26,300 bases of DNA, taken from the NCBI GenBank assembly GCA_964200185.2, contig CAXNAD020000168.1, positions 1 to 26,300 of the forward strand, given 5' to 3'. A program made the translations under genes and the position numbers. Positions 26,074-26,300 of this stretch are shown one piece after another (positions within the stretch are counted from its first letter, which is position 1; the number at the start of each line of letters is the position of its first letter). This stretch comes from Choristocarpus tenellus KU-1152. Lineage: Eukaryota; Phaeophyceae. Below the pieces are notes generated by a model, which saw only the letters and a program-made list of their open reading frames with translations, had not been told where the DNA came from and searched no databases.

Positions 26074-26300
26074 ATCTTAGAGGGTACGAGTTTTTCTCTA
26101 TTTGTCCATTTGGGGCTTGACTTCACATGGGTTTTTTTATGACATTTTCCTACCCCAAAATGTTTCGGAGTAGGTAAAATGTATACGTTATGAAATGGTG
26201 TGTCTGGAACAAGGATATTGACACTTAACAGCTGATCACCAAAATTGAGGATGGAGCATACTATGGAGGATGAGTTTGACCCAAAATGGTGCGCGGAAAG
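26074..26300 (+). repeat. Dispersed repeat, copy B (runs off the window)
   Basis: Same order of blocks as copy A at 4527-4750: TTAGAGGGTACGA, CCATTTGGGGCTTG, GACATTTT, AGTAGGTAAAATGTATAC, AACAAGGATATTGACACTT and the terminal CCAAAATGG. The stem-loop is also kept at 26143-26181. Both copies are on the plus strand, 21.5 kb apart. Confidence 0.8.

Overview
The window is intron-rich eukaryotic DNA. It is dominated by one very large plus-strand protein-coding gene whose 5' end lies outside the window. I traced 34 exons from 193 to the stop codon at 23302-23304 by matching splice sites, reading phase and protein motifs. This gives about 8.15 kb of coding sequence and roughly 2,715 residues. The encoded protein is a giant HECT-type E3 ubiquitin ligase. 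Recognisable parts in order are a Gly-rich/poly-Gly segment, two UBA domains, a first SPRY domain, a long helical (probably armadillo-like) region, a MIB/HERC2-like module interrupted by an acidic insertion, a second SPRY domain, further unassigned globular segments, and a complete C-terminal HECT domain with the catalytic Cys codon at 23167-23169.

Layout: 1-192 is intron; 193-1944 encodes the Gly-rich region and both UBA domains; 2072-3667 encodes SPRY-1; 3907-4001 is a linker exon. A 2.9-kb intron (4002-6867) follows. It probably hides one small unresolved exon, because the reading phases on its two sides do not match. 6868-10661 encodes the helical middle region; 10413-12494 the MIB/HERC2-like module; 12617-14366 a further module; 14732-17493 SPRY-2 and its extension; 17622-19594 the region before HECT; 19884-23304 the HECT domain. 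All introns look GT-AG except 20152-20334, which is GC-AG and sits at the N-terminal edge of the HECT fold.

The 3-kb 3' flank (23305-26300) holds no gene I can name. It contains a decayed gag-like reading frame (25685-25975) and a copy of a dispersed repeat whose second copy lies in the 2.9-kb intron. Other non-coding structure includes an inverted repeat with arms of about 150 bp in the SPRY-1 intron, a perfect 18-bp hairpin in the last intron, short TTAGGG-type telomere-like motifs in two introns, and a 35-G run inside an exon.

Organism: many short to medium introns, U-rich acceptors, moderate GC and a HECT ligase of the UBA/SPRY/MIB kind suggest an alga, an early-diverging plant or a similar protist. 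The sequence alone does not fix the lineage. I see no prokaryotic features, CRISPR array, tRNA or rRNA. Family knowledge suggests the ligase acts as one large scaffold: UBA domains bind ubiquitin, SPRY and MIB/HERC2-like domains recruit substrates, and the HECT domain transfers ubiquitin through its Cys.
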